In this document: in pieces, positions 1 to 9,800 of the stretch
Position numbering within the stretch: the first letter of the stretch is position 1
Layout of the letters: each line of letters opens with the position of its first letter
Assembly (NCBI RefSeq): GCF_017309185.1
Contig: NZ_JAEKJZ010000001.1
Location: 2,170,001 to 2,234,000, forward strand
DNA from: Roseibium aggregatum
GTDB lineage: Bacteria; Pseudomonadota; Alphaproteobacteria; Rhizobiales; Stappiaceae
Direction of reading: 5' to 3'
Length of the DNA: 64,000 nt
The notes under the pieces: model-generated
Told to the model about the DNA's origin: nothing
Seen by the model: only the letters and a program-made list of their open reading frames with translations
Databases searched by the model: none
Translations under genes and position numbers: made by a program

Positions 1-2
1 AC

Positions 3-323
3 GTCGTTAATCCCCAGCAGGTCGAGGCACAGGTTGCCGGCTCGTTCGTCTATGGACTGTCGGCAATGCTTTATGGCGAATGTACCGTTCGGGACGGCCG
101 CATCGAACAGGAGAACTTTGACACCTACAATGTCATGCGCCTGGACGAAATGCCCGAGGTCGAAGTCATTGCCATACCGTCCGGCGGCTTCTGGGGCGGC
201 GTCGGCGAGCCGACAATCGCCGTGGCGGCTCCCGCTGTTCTGAACGCGATCTTCGCGGCAACCGGCAAAAGGGTTCGCAACATGCCGCTGCAGAACTTCG
301 ACTTCCGCGCGAACCCAAGCTGA
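3..323 (+). CDS. Molybdopterin-binding oxidoreductase large subunit, C-terminal fragment (isoquinoline 1-oxidoreductase beta-like)
   Basis: This is the last 106 codons of a gene that begins before the window. The frame is open from base 3, reads VVNPQQVEAQVAGS at its left edge, and stops with TGA at 321-323. The segment GGVGEPTIAVAAPAVLNAIF followed by a short GKRVRNMPL stretch is typical of the C-terminus of xanthine-dehydrogenase-family, IorB-like molybdenum hydroxylase subunits, where GxGEP lies near the molybdopterin site. These enzymes hydroxylate N-heterocycles or aldehydes with a small [2Fe-2S] partner, which would lie to the left. Its substrate cannot be judged from this fragment. It is a different gene from xdhB at the other end of the window. 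Confidence 0.8.
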   Translation, partial: VVNPQQVEAQVAGSFVYGLSAMLYGECTVRDGRIEQENFDTYNVMRLDEMPEVEVIAIPSGGFWGGVGEPTIAVAAPAVLNAIFAATGKRVRNMPLQNFDFRANPS

Positions 324-337
324 ACACCCTAAAGCGC

Positions 338-360
338 GGGACCGCCATAAAGGCGGTCCC
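338..360. terminator. Hairpin after the molybdenum hydroxylase gene, possible terminator
   Basis: GGGACCGCC and GGCGGTCCC form a perfect nine-base-pair stem around a five-base ATAAA loop, 14 bases after the stop codon at 323. No T-run follows on the plus strand, so it may only stabilise the mRNA end. Confidence 0.4.
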
Positions 361-383
361 GTACCCTGTCGTAAAGGCCACGC

Positions 384-421
384 AAAAAAAGCGGCCCGGG
401 AAGCCGAAAGCTTCCCGGGCC
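384..421 (-). terminator. Rho-independent terminator of the alcohol dehydrogenase gene
   Basis: On the minus strand GGCCCGGGAAG and CTTCCCGGGCC form a perfect eleven-base-pair stem with a seven-base loop. It is followed after two bases by seven T residues. It lies about 33 bases downstream of the minus-strand gene ending at 454. Confidence 0.85.
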
Positions 422-453
422 AGACAGGTTCCACGAGTTTTCGGCCGGTCCCG

Positions 454-1470
454 TTAGACCCTGAGCAGCGTCTTGATTGTCCGCCGCTCGTCCATTGCCT
501 TGTAGCCTTCGGCGACATCGGCAAGCGGAACCTCCAGGTCGAAAACCTTGCCGGGATTGATCTTGCGGGTCAGAACGAGATCCATGAGATGAGGCAGGAA
601 CCTGCGCACGGGAGCTGGTCCGCCCAGCATGCCGACCTGCGAGAAGAAGAGCTGCTGGCCGTCGAACTCCACACCGTGCGGCACGCCCACATAGCCGATC
701 ATCGAACCGGGGCGCGCGCAATGCAGGGCCTGATCCATGGACTGCTTCGTGCCCACACATTCCAGAACGGCGTCTGCACCGATCTTGTTGGTGAGTTCCT
801 TTACCTTGGCGATGCCCTCGTCGCCGCGCTCGGCGATGATGTCGGTTGCACCGTATTCCAGAGCAAGGTCCTGCCGGTTCTTGTGGCGGCTCATGGCAAT
901 GATGCGCTCGGCGCCCATCTGCTTGGAGGCGAGGACGCCCATCAGGCCGACGGCGCCATCGCCGACGACCACGACCGTCGAACCGGGTTTTACCTGAGCC
1001 GCAACGGCGGCGTACCAGCCGGTTCCGAGAACATCAGATGTCGCAAGCAGGCTGGGAATGAGATCCTCGGAGGGCATTTCCGCAGTTGCGACCAGCGTTC
1101 CGTCCGCAAGCGGGACCCGGGCGAGGGACGCCTGGGCGCCGGTCATGAATTCGCGCTGCTCGCAGGAAGACTGAAAGCCGACCTTGCAGTGGGGGCAGGT
1201 GTTGTCGGAGAGGCAGAACGATCCGACCACGAACTGACCGGGCTTCACGGTTTTTACGGCACTGCCGACCTCAACCACGACACCACAGTATTCGTGACCC
1301 ATGTGCATGGGCTCCGCCACGTCGTTCAGACCGCGGTACGGCCATAGATCGGAGCCGCAGACGCAGCTTGCCGAGAGTTTGATGATTGCGTCGGTCGGCA
1401 GGAGGATCTCGGGTTCGGATACCTCTTCACAGCGGATGTCTCCTGGCGCATGGAGAACTGTTCCAAGCAT
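454..1470 (-). CDS. Zinc-dependent alcohol dehydrogenase (MDR superfamily)
   Basis: This is a 338-residue medium-chain dehydrogenase/reductase. The catalytic zinc motif is CGSD (Cys38), followed by GHEYCGVV near residue 60. The structural zinc lobe has closely spaced cysteines (CLSDNTCPHC, later SSC). The Rossmann fold carries GDGAVG, the usual GxGxxG NAD(P)-binding loop. Such proteins oxidise alcohols or reduce aldehydes with NAD(P); the substrate is not readable. The start at 1470 is chosen because GGAA lies about eight bases upstream; an in-frame start at 1518 would add 16 atypical residues. It is divergent from the CMD-cupin gene, with several inverted repeats between them, and ends at a strong terminator. 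Confidence 0.85.
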   Translation of the reverse strand: MLGTVLHAPGDIRCEEVSEPEILLPTDAIIKLSASCVCGSDLWPYRGLNDVAEPMHMGHEYCGVVVEVGSAVKTVKPGQFVVGSFCLSDNTCPHCKVGFQSSCEQREFMTGAQASLARVPLADGTLVATAEMPSEDLIPSLLATSDVLGTGWYAAVAAQVKPGSTVVVVGDGAVGLMGVLASKQMGAERIIAMSRHKNRQDLALEYGATDIIAERGDEGIAKVKELTNKIGADAVLECVGTKQSMDQALHCARPGSMIGYVGVPHGVEFDGQQLFFSQVGMLGGPAPVRRFLPHLMDLVLTRKINPGKVFDLEVPLADVAEGYKAMDERRTIKTLLRV

Positions 1471-1803
1471 TTCACTATTCCTTCGGACTTTCTTGAATGC
1501 GATAGCGGTTTTCACCATCCGTCCGGTCGCCTTCCGCCATGTGGAAGGCGGAGCGCTGCAGACTGGATCACAGTCAAAATAGGCCCTTCAATTCCCTATG
1601 ATTAGTTGGCCAAGGCCGAATGGGCTTATGCTCCGAAAGCATAAATCTATGCGCTGCCAACGCCGCACTTATGAAATCGGCATATAGCGGCATTCGAAAC
1701 GAACGATCTAATTCGAAGAGTTCTTTTCCCTATCTGAAGTCAGTGGAACCGCCGGATGTTCTTGCAACGGGTCCGGCGCAAAGGACGACACGGAGAAAAG
1801 GGC
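1471..1803. promoter_or_regulatory. Divergent intergenic region with two inverted repeats
   Basis: No gene was found in these 333 bases between the divergent dehydrogenase and CMD-cupin genes. Two dyads are visible. CGCCTTCC and GGAAGGCG at 1528-1550 have a seven-base spacer. TTATGCT and AGCATAA at 1626-1644 have a five-base spacer. The second, AT-rich and near the middle, looks like an operator for a dimeric regulator. No regulator gene is adjacent. Confidence 0.45.
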
Positions 1804-3015
1804 ATGAAGAAGATCGCCGCAACACTTGCCGTTTCCGCTTTAGCGGCCACGGGGAGCGAGGCACAGGAAACAAGGAACAGAATTGCACCGCCCGCGGTCT
1901 ATGACGTCGCGCCGGGTCTCGGAGGCTTTACCGACGACGTACTTTTCGGCGAGGTCTGGAGACGCACCGAACTGGCGCCGCGCGATCGCAGCCTGGTGAC
2001 CGTTTCGACACTTGTTTCAACCGGCAAGATCCCACAGGTCGGATCGCATGTGCGCCTCGCACTCGACAACGGCGTCGAGCCTGGAGAGATCGGGGAACTG
2101 ATCACGCAACTCGCTTTCTATTCCGGCTGGCCGAATGCGGTTTCAGCGGTGGCCGAAGTCAAGAAGGTGTTTGAAGAGCGCGGTATCGGACCGGTCTCGG
2201 CAAGCGATGAGGCGCGGATCGAACTGGAAGCCGCTGCCGAAGCGACCCGGACGGAGACCGTCAACACTCTGGTGGCGCCGACCGCGCCGGCTCTGGCGGA
2301 ACTGACCAACCGGGTGCTTTTCGGTGACTTGTGGCAAAGGCCTGATCTTTCCGCGCGCGACCGAAGTCTCGTCACCATGTCCGCGCTTATAGCCATCGGC
2401 CAGCCTGAACAACTGACCTTCCACCTGAACAGGGCGATGGACAATGGTTTGACCCGCTCCGAGGTCGCCGAAGTGCCCGCACATATCGGGTTTTACGCAG
2501 GCTGGCCCCGGGCCATGTCCGCGGTGCCGATCCTGAAGGATGTCTTTGCAGCGCGAGAGGAAAACAGTGAAATGACGGCAATCGCCGAAGACGAGAAAAT
2601 ACAAATTGTCCGGGCCGCTCCGGAAACCGCGGTCACCGGTCCGGAAGACTACTTCACCGGCAAGGTCCAGGTCTTTGGTTATTTCAATGGCACAGCACCA
2701 GCCCGTATCGGCGGGGCGACCGTAGAGTTTTCGGCCGGTGCGCGCACGGCCTGGCACACCCATCCGCTCGGGCAGACCCTGTTCATCATTTCCGGGACAG
2801 GCTGGGTGCAGATGGAAGGCGGGCCGGTCGAGGTGGTCAAGCCGGGCGATCTTGTCTGGATACCGCCGATGGTGAAGCACTGGCACGGCGCGTCTGCGTC
2901 CGAAGGAATGTCACATCTGGCTGTCGCGGAGGCGCTGGAAGGCGAAGTTGTCACCTGGCTGGAGAAGGTCAGCGACGCAGACTATTCAACGGCAACGGCA
3001 ACGGCGACCGACTGA
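1804..3015 (+). CDS. Exported carboxymuconolactone decarboxylase-like protein, two CMD domains fused to a cupin
   Basis: This 403-residue protein starts with a short signal-peptide-like segment (MKKIAATLAVSALAATGSEA), which points to export. Two tandem CMD-like domains follow, at about residues 30-130 and 150-255. Each carries the RDRSLVTxSxL signature and an FYxGWPxAMSA-type helix. A cupin at about 285-375 has the HTHPLGQT metal-binding motif and a later KHWHG histidine. Related cupins include mandelonitrile-lyase-like proteins. The CMD domains lack an obvious CxxC redox pair, so AhpD-like peroxidase activity is not supported. The start at 1804 is preceded by GGAG within CACGGAGAAAAGGGC. The substrate is unknown. 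The neighbouring divergent dehydrogenase and the sugar-dehydrogenase relic suggest oxidative small-molecule metabolism. Confidence 0.75.
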   Translation: MKKIAATLAVSALAATGSEAQETRNRIAPPAVYDVAPGLGGFTDDVLFGEVWRRTELAPRDRSLVTVSTLVSTGKIPQVGSHVRLALDNGVEPGEIGELITQLAFYSGWPNAVSAVAEVKKVFEERGIGPVSASDEARIELEAAAEATRTETVNTLVAPTAPALAELTNRVLFGDLWQRPDLSARDRSLVTMSALIAIGQPEQLTFHLNRAMDNGLTRSEVAEVPAHIGFYAGWPRAMSAVPILKDVFAAREENSEMTAIAEDEKIQIVRAAPETAVTGPEDYFTGKVQVFGYFNGTAPARIGGATVEFSAGARTAWHTHPLGQTLFIISGTGWVQMEGGPVEVVKPGDLVWIPPMVKHWHGASASEGMSHLAVAEALEGEVVTWLEKVSDADYSTATATATD

Positions 3016-3121
3016 AATCCGACAGTGAACTAAGCGGTTACCGATGGCGAGAGACCGGAAAGGGCAAGGTATGTGAGATAGAACCGGACATTCGAGACAA
3101 GGACTTCCGTAAGACGGTTTA

Positions 3122-3716
3122 CCTGGGCGTATCCTTTGCCTTTGTCTCCCTGCCGTGATCGTATTGACGGGGTCGGCGGCTGCACAGGATATCAACGCAG
3201 CCGCCCCGAATGCTCCGGACCAGCGACCCGCCTATGCCGGACAGACCCGGGCGCCGGTGATCGAGGATCCGTTGGTTCTGCGCAAGGATGACATTGCTTC
3301 AGGCTTTGAACATCCCTGGGGCGCGGCCTTTCTGCCGGACGGCGGGCCAGCTGACGGCAATCCGGCTATTCCCGGCACATTGCCGAAAATCTGGTCTTAC
3401 GGTCACAGGAACCTGCAGGCGGCGGCCATCGGTCCTGACGGCGCGCTCTGGACCGTCGAACCACGGTCCACGCGGCGGAGGCGAACTGAACAGACCGGAG
3501 GCGGGCAAGAACCACGGCTGGCCGCTGATCACCTGCGGCGAGGACTACAGCGGCCGTTCCATTGGCGACGGGGTGACCGCCAAGGACGGCATGGAACAGC
3601 CTCTCTACCACTGGAATCCGGTGATCGCACCGATTGGACTCGCCTTCTATGTCGCATGGATGTTGCTGCTGAGCATCGAAGCTTCGAGTCCAATTATCCT
3701 CGCCAGAAATTTCTGA
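3122..3716 (+). pseudogene. Decayed PQQ-dependent sugar dehydrogenase (YliI/Gdh-like)
   Basis: The reading frame starting around 3122-3155 encodes a signal-like segment and the motif GFEHPWGAAFLPDG, typical of the first blade of soluble PQQ sugar dehydrogenases. It then jumps to LPKIWSYGHRN and GPDGALWTVE, which lie far downstream in intact relatives, so roughly 150 residues of the propeller are missing. After WTVE an extra C at about 3461-3462 shifts the frame; the next frame continues PRGGGELN, AGKNHGWP and PVIAPIGLAFY, as expected for the family. After about 3655 the similarity ends in unrelated sequence and stops at 3716. This is an internal deletion, a frameshift and loss of the C-terminus. 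The comparison with the family is from memory of conserved motifs. Confidence 0.8.
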
Positions 3717-3888
3717 CCACGACCGCTTAGCATTCCCATCTCGGACCTTCGCGATCTTGAAACCAACGCGTAGAAACAGCCATTCACCGCGCTTTGCCCT
3801 GAGGTCCCGACTGGGCGGAAAGCGGACTTTTGTTGCGGTCGGATCGAATGACCGCTATGGGCCGTGATTCGCCTTTCTCATACCCCTG

Positions 3889-6800
3889 CTAAAAGGGAAT
3901 GCTGAGTTTGAGCGAGCCGCTGTTGGTGGCCAGTTTTTCCGAGAACCGGCCGTTATATTCAAGCCGCAGGTCGACACCTTCGATGGAGGTGAGCTGCAGG
4001 CCTGCCCCGATGGATGCGAAGAGATCCTCATGTTCGAGCGACGTCCTGAACGAGGCGGTGCCTCCGGCACTGTTGGCGAAACCTGCATCGGTTTGCCATT
4101 GGTCGTTGGACAGAAACGACAGGCCGAGTTTTCCATAAACACGCAGGTCAGAGCCATTTTTGTAGCGCAGGCGGCTGCCAAGCTCGACGGAGGGCGTTGC
4201 GGCGAAATTCCACTGCCCTGTTGATTCGAATTCCAGCCCGTATGCGCCGTTCTCCCGGTAACTGCCGACCCTGGAATAAATCGCATCGAAATCGATATAG
4301 GGTTTGACGTAAACATTCGTGGCCGCAAAGGTGCGTGCGATCCGTGCCCTGACGGAGCCTGCCAGCACGTCGGGAGAGCTGGAGATCGTCTCGGAAAGAC
4401 CAGAGATCGACAGACTGCGCTCGAACCGGGTTGTCCCATAGCTGCCGGCGGCAGCGGCCGAAAAAGTCCAGGCCCCCAATTCCCGCTTCAGGCTTGCCCC
4501 GAGATATCCCGACTTACCGTCTCCGCTGACGGTTCCGGAGGCCTGTGAAATCCAGGATTGCTGAAAGGCAGCCGCACTGCCGATAAACCAGCCTGGAGCG
4601 ATTTCACGTTGTCCACCGAGCTGATAGGTCAGCGCGTCGGCGTTGTAGCTCGGTGAATTGCCAATGGCTGCGCGGTGGCCTGTTCCGCCGGTTACGCGTG
4701 CCCAGCCACAAGACCCCTCGGTTACGCTAGCGCCATCACCTTCGAAGACGGGGCAACTCATCAGGCTGTCACCGAAGGACAGCATTTCGAACGTCTGTTC
4801 GACGACGGCAGCAAGCCCGGTGCGCGGCAGGAGCTGGTTCAGGGTCTCCGCGTAGCTTCCAGACCGATTGTCGACCTCGTCGGCAATGGCACCAAACAAT
4901 GATCCGAAAAGGTTGTTACCGCCGCGATCCCAGATATCTTGTAGGTTCTGAGCAACGGCCTTCTGGTCGCGGTTGAGCGTAACCTGGCTGTTAGGCGTGA
5001 AGTCGGCTCCAGTGACCTGAAAATAGTAATCGGAGCCTTCCGCGTTGAACAGATAATCGAAGATGAGAGAATCCTGAGGGGTAAGCGTGCCTGCAACAGA
5101 CCCGCCGACCGACAGAACCTTCGTCTTCCTGTCCGGAAGAAGGCTGATGGTATTGAGACCGAGTGTTCCTGCAAGCGTCGCGTCGCCGCGCACGTCCTGC
5201 CAATCGGAATCGAAATTGTTCAGGTCGATGTCCGCGACCAGAAAACCCTGTGCGCCTTGCGTGAAGTTGCCGGTGATCACGGTCTTGCCGGGGTCTCGTG
5301 CGCGGCCCAGCACGAAGCGTCCGTTGTTGACCACATTTGCATCGTACAGATAACCGTCAGCAAGGGTGTTGGGTGAGTTGTTGGTGACCGTGCCGGCGCC
5401 GCCACCACTGGCATTGGTAAGGACGACATTGCCATAGAGCGACGCGGTGTCGTTGACGGTCACGTCAAGGATTGCCCCGTCAGCCGTCGTGCCCGTACCG
5501 GTATACCAGACCGCATAGGAGGCGGTCTCGTCGGTGCCGTTGCGCGACGCGCCTGACTGGACAATGGCATTGCCGTTCAGAGCCAGCGTGTTGTTGAGCC
5601 CGTTGGAGACCCTGATGGCGGCGGCATCCGTATCCGTGCCCCCCTGGACGTTGCCTTGTCCGTCAACCATGATCCCGATTGTGCCGTTGCCGTCTGCGCC
5701 CTGGCTTTGCGCGAAGACACCTGACGAGCGCGATCCGGTGGCATAGACCTGACTTGAGATTTCCAGATCGATAGCGCCCGCGGTCCCTGTGCTGTCCGTT
5801 GACATTAGGCCAGCGGCGCCGCCGGTGCCGGTTCCCGATATACCGCCGCCGCCGCCGATGGACTGGGCGATAATACCGATGGACTCGTCACCCGTGACGT
5901 AGATCGGCGCGTCGATATCCAGTGTGATCTGGCCGCCGTTGCCGCTGGCCCCGCCGGAGGTCAGGTTTGCGGTGGCGTTGGTCATGGAACCGCCGGTCGC
6001 ATCGCCCGCCAATCCGCCACCACCACCGATGGACTGTGCCACCAGGCCGAAAGCGCCGTCGCCGTGGGTCTGGATGCCGGCGCCACCGGTTAGCTGGAAC
6101 GTCACAGCATCGCCGTTTCCTGCCGCACCGCCCGTTCCGCCGATTGCAAGATCAAGCCCGCCTTCGACGCTACCTGTAACGCCATAACCGCCGCCGCCGC
6201 CGATGGACTGGAGCAGAACGCCGTGAGAGCGGTTGCCGTAGGTGGCAATCGTCGTGTCCATCGTCAGGTCGATTGTGCCGCCATTGCCGGCCACACCGCC
6301 TGAACCGCCAATAGAGACGCTCAGCTCGCTACCGTCCACACGGGTTGTTTCTGCACTGCTGCCGACCCCACCTGTGCCGCCGCCACCGCCGATCGATTGG
6401 GCAACCATGGCAGTGGCATCGTTGCCGCTGGTGGTGATCGTTACCGCGCTGGTATCATAGGTGTGAACCTCGCCGCCATCGCCGCCCGCGCCGCCTGTGC
6501 CGCCGCCGTCTCCACCGATTGCCAGTGTGCCGGTCTGGTTGTCCGAGCCGTCGCCACCCTGGCCGCCACCGCCACCGATGGATTGCATCGTCATGCCGGT
6601 GGCAGCAAAACCGGCTGTGTTGATGAAATTGGTGTCACCTTCCGCCAGCCAGACGGCGACTTCACCGCCGTCCCCGCCGGACCCGCCCCTGCCGCCGACG
6701 GCAAGTTCGATGTCGGCGCTGACTTCGCTGCCACTGGCCGTTGACGAGCCACCCTGACCGCCGCCGCCGCCAATTGATTGCAGGACGACCCCATCCGCCC

Positions 6801-9800
6801 AGGCACCTTGCGTGATGATCTGGCCATCATGGTAATATCTGACCTGATTGCCGTCACCGCCGGACCCGCCACCGCCGCCGACATCCACTGTGAACGAATA
6901 GGAAGCTCCCGCATCCGACAGGCGCTTGATCTGTTTCTTCAAGGTCCCAATGGCGTCAAGAACCTTGTGAGACGACGCGTCATTGCCGAGCGATCCGCCA
7001 ATACCGCCGCCGCCGCCGATGGATTGCAGCACGACACCGTCCGAGTCGCCGCCGAAGGTTTCGATACGACCGTATTGTTCGGCGTAGATGGTGCCGCCGT
7101 TGCCGCCGCTGCCGCCTATCGCCCCAACTCCCAGGGACATGCTGCCGGATACGCTGCTGGCGCCAACGCCAAGGTAGACAGTGCCGCCCTGCGAATTGCC
7201 GCCACCGCCACCGATGGACTGTCCGACCAGGCCCTTGGAGCCCGATCCCTGCGTCTGAACCGTGTAGCCGGCAAAGTTATGGATCTCGACGGAGGAGCCG
7301 TCACCGCCCGAACCACCCTGGCCACCCAGGGAAATCTTCGCTTCCAGCGTCGCAATACCGCCTTGCGTATAGGCGTTGCTGTTGCCCAGACCACCGTTAC
7401 CGCCGCCGCCGCCAATCGATTGTGCCAGAACGCCATGGGCACCATCGCCGAAAGTGAAAAGCGTGCTTTCAGGCGCCAGGCTTGTCAGTTTCGTTGCAGC
7501 AGTGCCGCCTGAATTGGAAGACGAACCGTAGGTTCCCAGGGTTACACTGACTTCCCCGCCATTGCCGCCACCGGATGTCGTGAACGCATAATCCGAATTG
7601 TAGTCGCTCAGGGCATTGCCGGTGCCGCCTCCCAGAGCAACGGTAGCGGTGGATTCTACCGTGTCCTTGTCGCCAAGCGTGGCTGTCAGCGCGGACGCAT
7701 CGCCGCCATTGCCGCCGCCGCCACCAACCGATTGGGCCAGGATCCCGTGAGAGGCATCGCCGATTGTCGTGAGCCTGGAGGGTTGGTCATAGGTGACGGC
7801 CACGTCGCCGCCGGCTCCCGCGTTGCCGCCGTTGCCGCCAACGGTTGCCACATAGTTGAAGGCGAGGGGAACGCCGGTGCCGGTTGGAGCGGCAACCAGG
7901 AAATCGCCGGCGGATGTCGAGCCGCCGTTGCCGCCGCCACCACCAATCGATTGCGCCAGAATGCCGGTCGCATTGTTGGGGGCGTATTTGGAAGTGGAAG
8001 ACGCGGAGAGGCCGGTGGCGATGGTGCCGCTCGAAAGGTCGATTGTGACGTCGTCCCCATCGCCTCCGGCCCCGCCGCTGCCACCTAGGACAAAGGCGGC
8101 GTTGAAGCCGACGGTCGCGTCGAAGTAATTGGCGCTGCCACCTGTGCCGCCGCCGCCGCCGATGGACTGTGCGAGGACAGCTGTCGACTGGGCACCCGAG
8201 GTCGCGGCGGAAAACCGGTTCTGGGTCAGGGAAACGGTTCCGCCGTCGCCGCCATCGCCGCCGCTGCCACCCATCTGGAACGCGAGGAAGGACAGCACAC
8301 CGAAATTCTTGACGCTGCCGCCATTGCCGCCGCCACCGCCGATGGACTGGGCAATCAGCCCCGGCGCGTATACGCCGGTGGTCGTGATGTTTGCGTTGCC
8401 GTCGCTTGTGGCGGCCTGCAGGGAGGAGAGGTTGGAGTAAACGCATCCGCCGGTGTTGTCGACACAGACGTCTCCGCCGTCGCCGCCCAGATCGGCGGAG
8501 CCGCCGACGCCGATGGAGGCGATGGTCGACAGTGTCTGCACGCTGCCGCCGTTGCCGCCGCCACCGCCGATGGACTGGATAACGGCTCCCGGCGAATAGC
8601 CGCCGGAGGTGACGATGGTTCCGATATTCGGAATGGCGACCGTGCCGCCATTCCCGCCCGCCGCACCCTGACCGCCGACACCGACAGTGCCGGTGGAGTC
8701 GCCGCCGGACCCGCCGCCGCCGCCAATCGATTGCGCCAGGATGCCGGCCGAGGAATCGCCCTTGGTCGTGACCGTTTGAGTGTTTGAAACTCCGACGGAA
8801 CTGCCATTTGACGTTGTCGATCCGGCAGCGCTGCCGCCAATGCTGACGAACCCGCTGGAAGAGCCTGCCGCACCGCCGCCGCCGCCAATCGATTGAGCTA
8901 TGATGCCGAGCGAGTTGAAACCATAGGTCGTGATGTCGGCGCTGGAATTGACCGTTACGGTGCCGGCCGCGCCACCGCCGGCGCCGTCGCCGCCCAGTCC
9001 GACGAAGGTGGAGGCGTCGATCCCGCCGGTTCCGCCGCTTCCCGCGATCGATTGTGCGACAACGCCGAAAGCATGATCGGCTGCGGTCGTGACCGTGGCA
9101 TTGCCGAGGGAGAGATAGACGTTTCCGGCGTCGCCGCCATTGCCGCCATTGCCGCTCTGTCCACCGAGAACGCTTTGGAAATCGCTACCCGTTCCGCCGC
9201 CGCCACCGATGGAGTGCAGGGCGATGGCTGCGGAAAAGGCACCGCTTGTCTCAATGCCGGTGCCGCCTGAAACGTTGACTGAAACCGTGCCGGCATCGCC
9301 GCCGAAACCGCCGCCGCCGCCGGTGCCGGCGAGCGCGGTGCCATCGCCGCCGTCTCCGCCTTCGCCGCCGATGCTCTGCGCCAGTACGCCGTAAACGTTG
9401 ACGCCGCTCGTCTGGAGGGATTTTCCGTTTTCAAGCGACACCGAAACAGACCCGGCTGTCCCGCCATTGCCGCCGCTCTGGTCTTTGGTGGGGCCGGTAC
9501 CGCCCTTGCCCCCGGTGCTTTTCGCGCCGATTGCCGCGCTCGGTTCATAGCTGGCGCCGGTAACGTCGAGAATGAGCCTTGCGGAATTGGTGATCGACAC
9601 ATTGCCGCCATCGCCGCCATCGCCACCGTTGTCGTTATTGTCGGTCGAGGAGGTGCCCGCGCCTCCCGCGCTCAAACCGGAAAGGACGAACAGGCCGTCA
9701 CCGTCGCTCATGGTGACATCCCAATAGATATCGCCGTCCATGGCGTTGTCTATTGTGACCGTTCCGCCGGATCCGGCATTGCCGTTGTTGTCGCCGCCGC

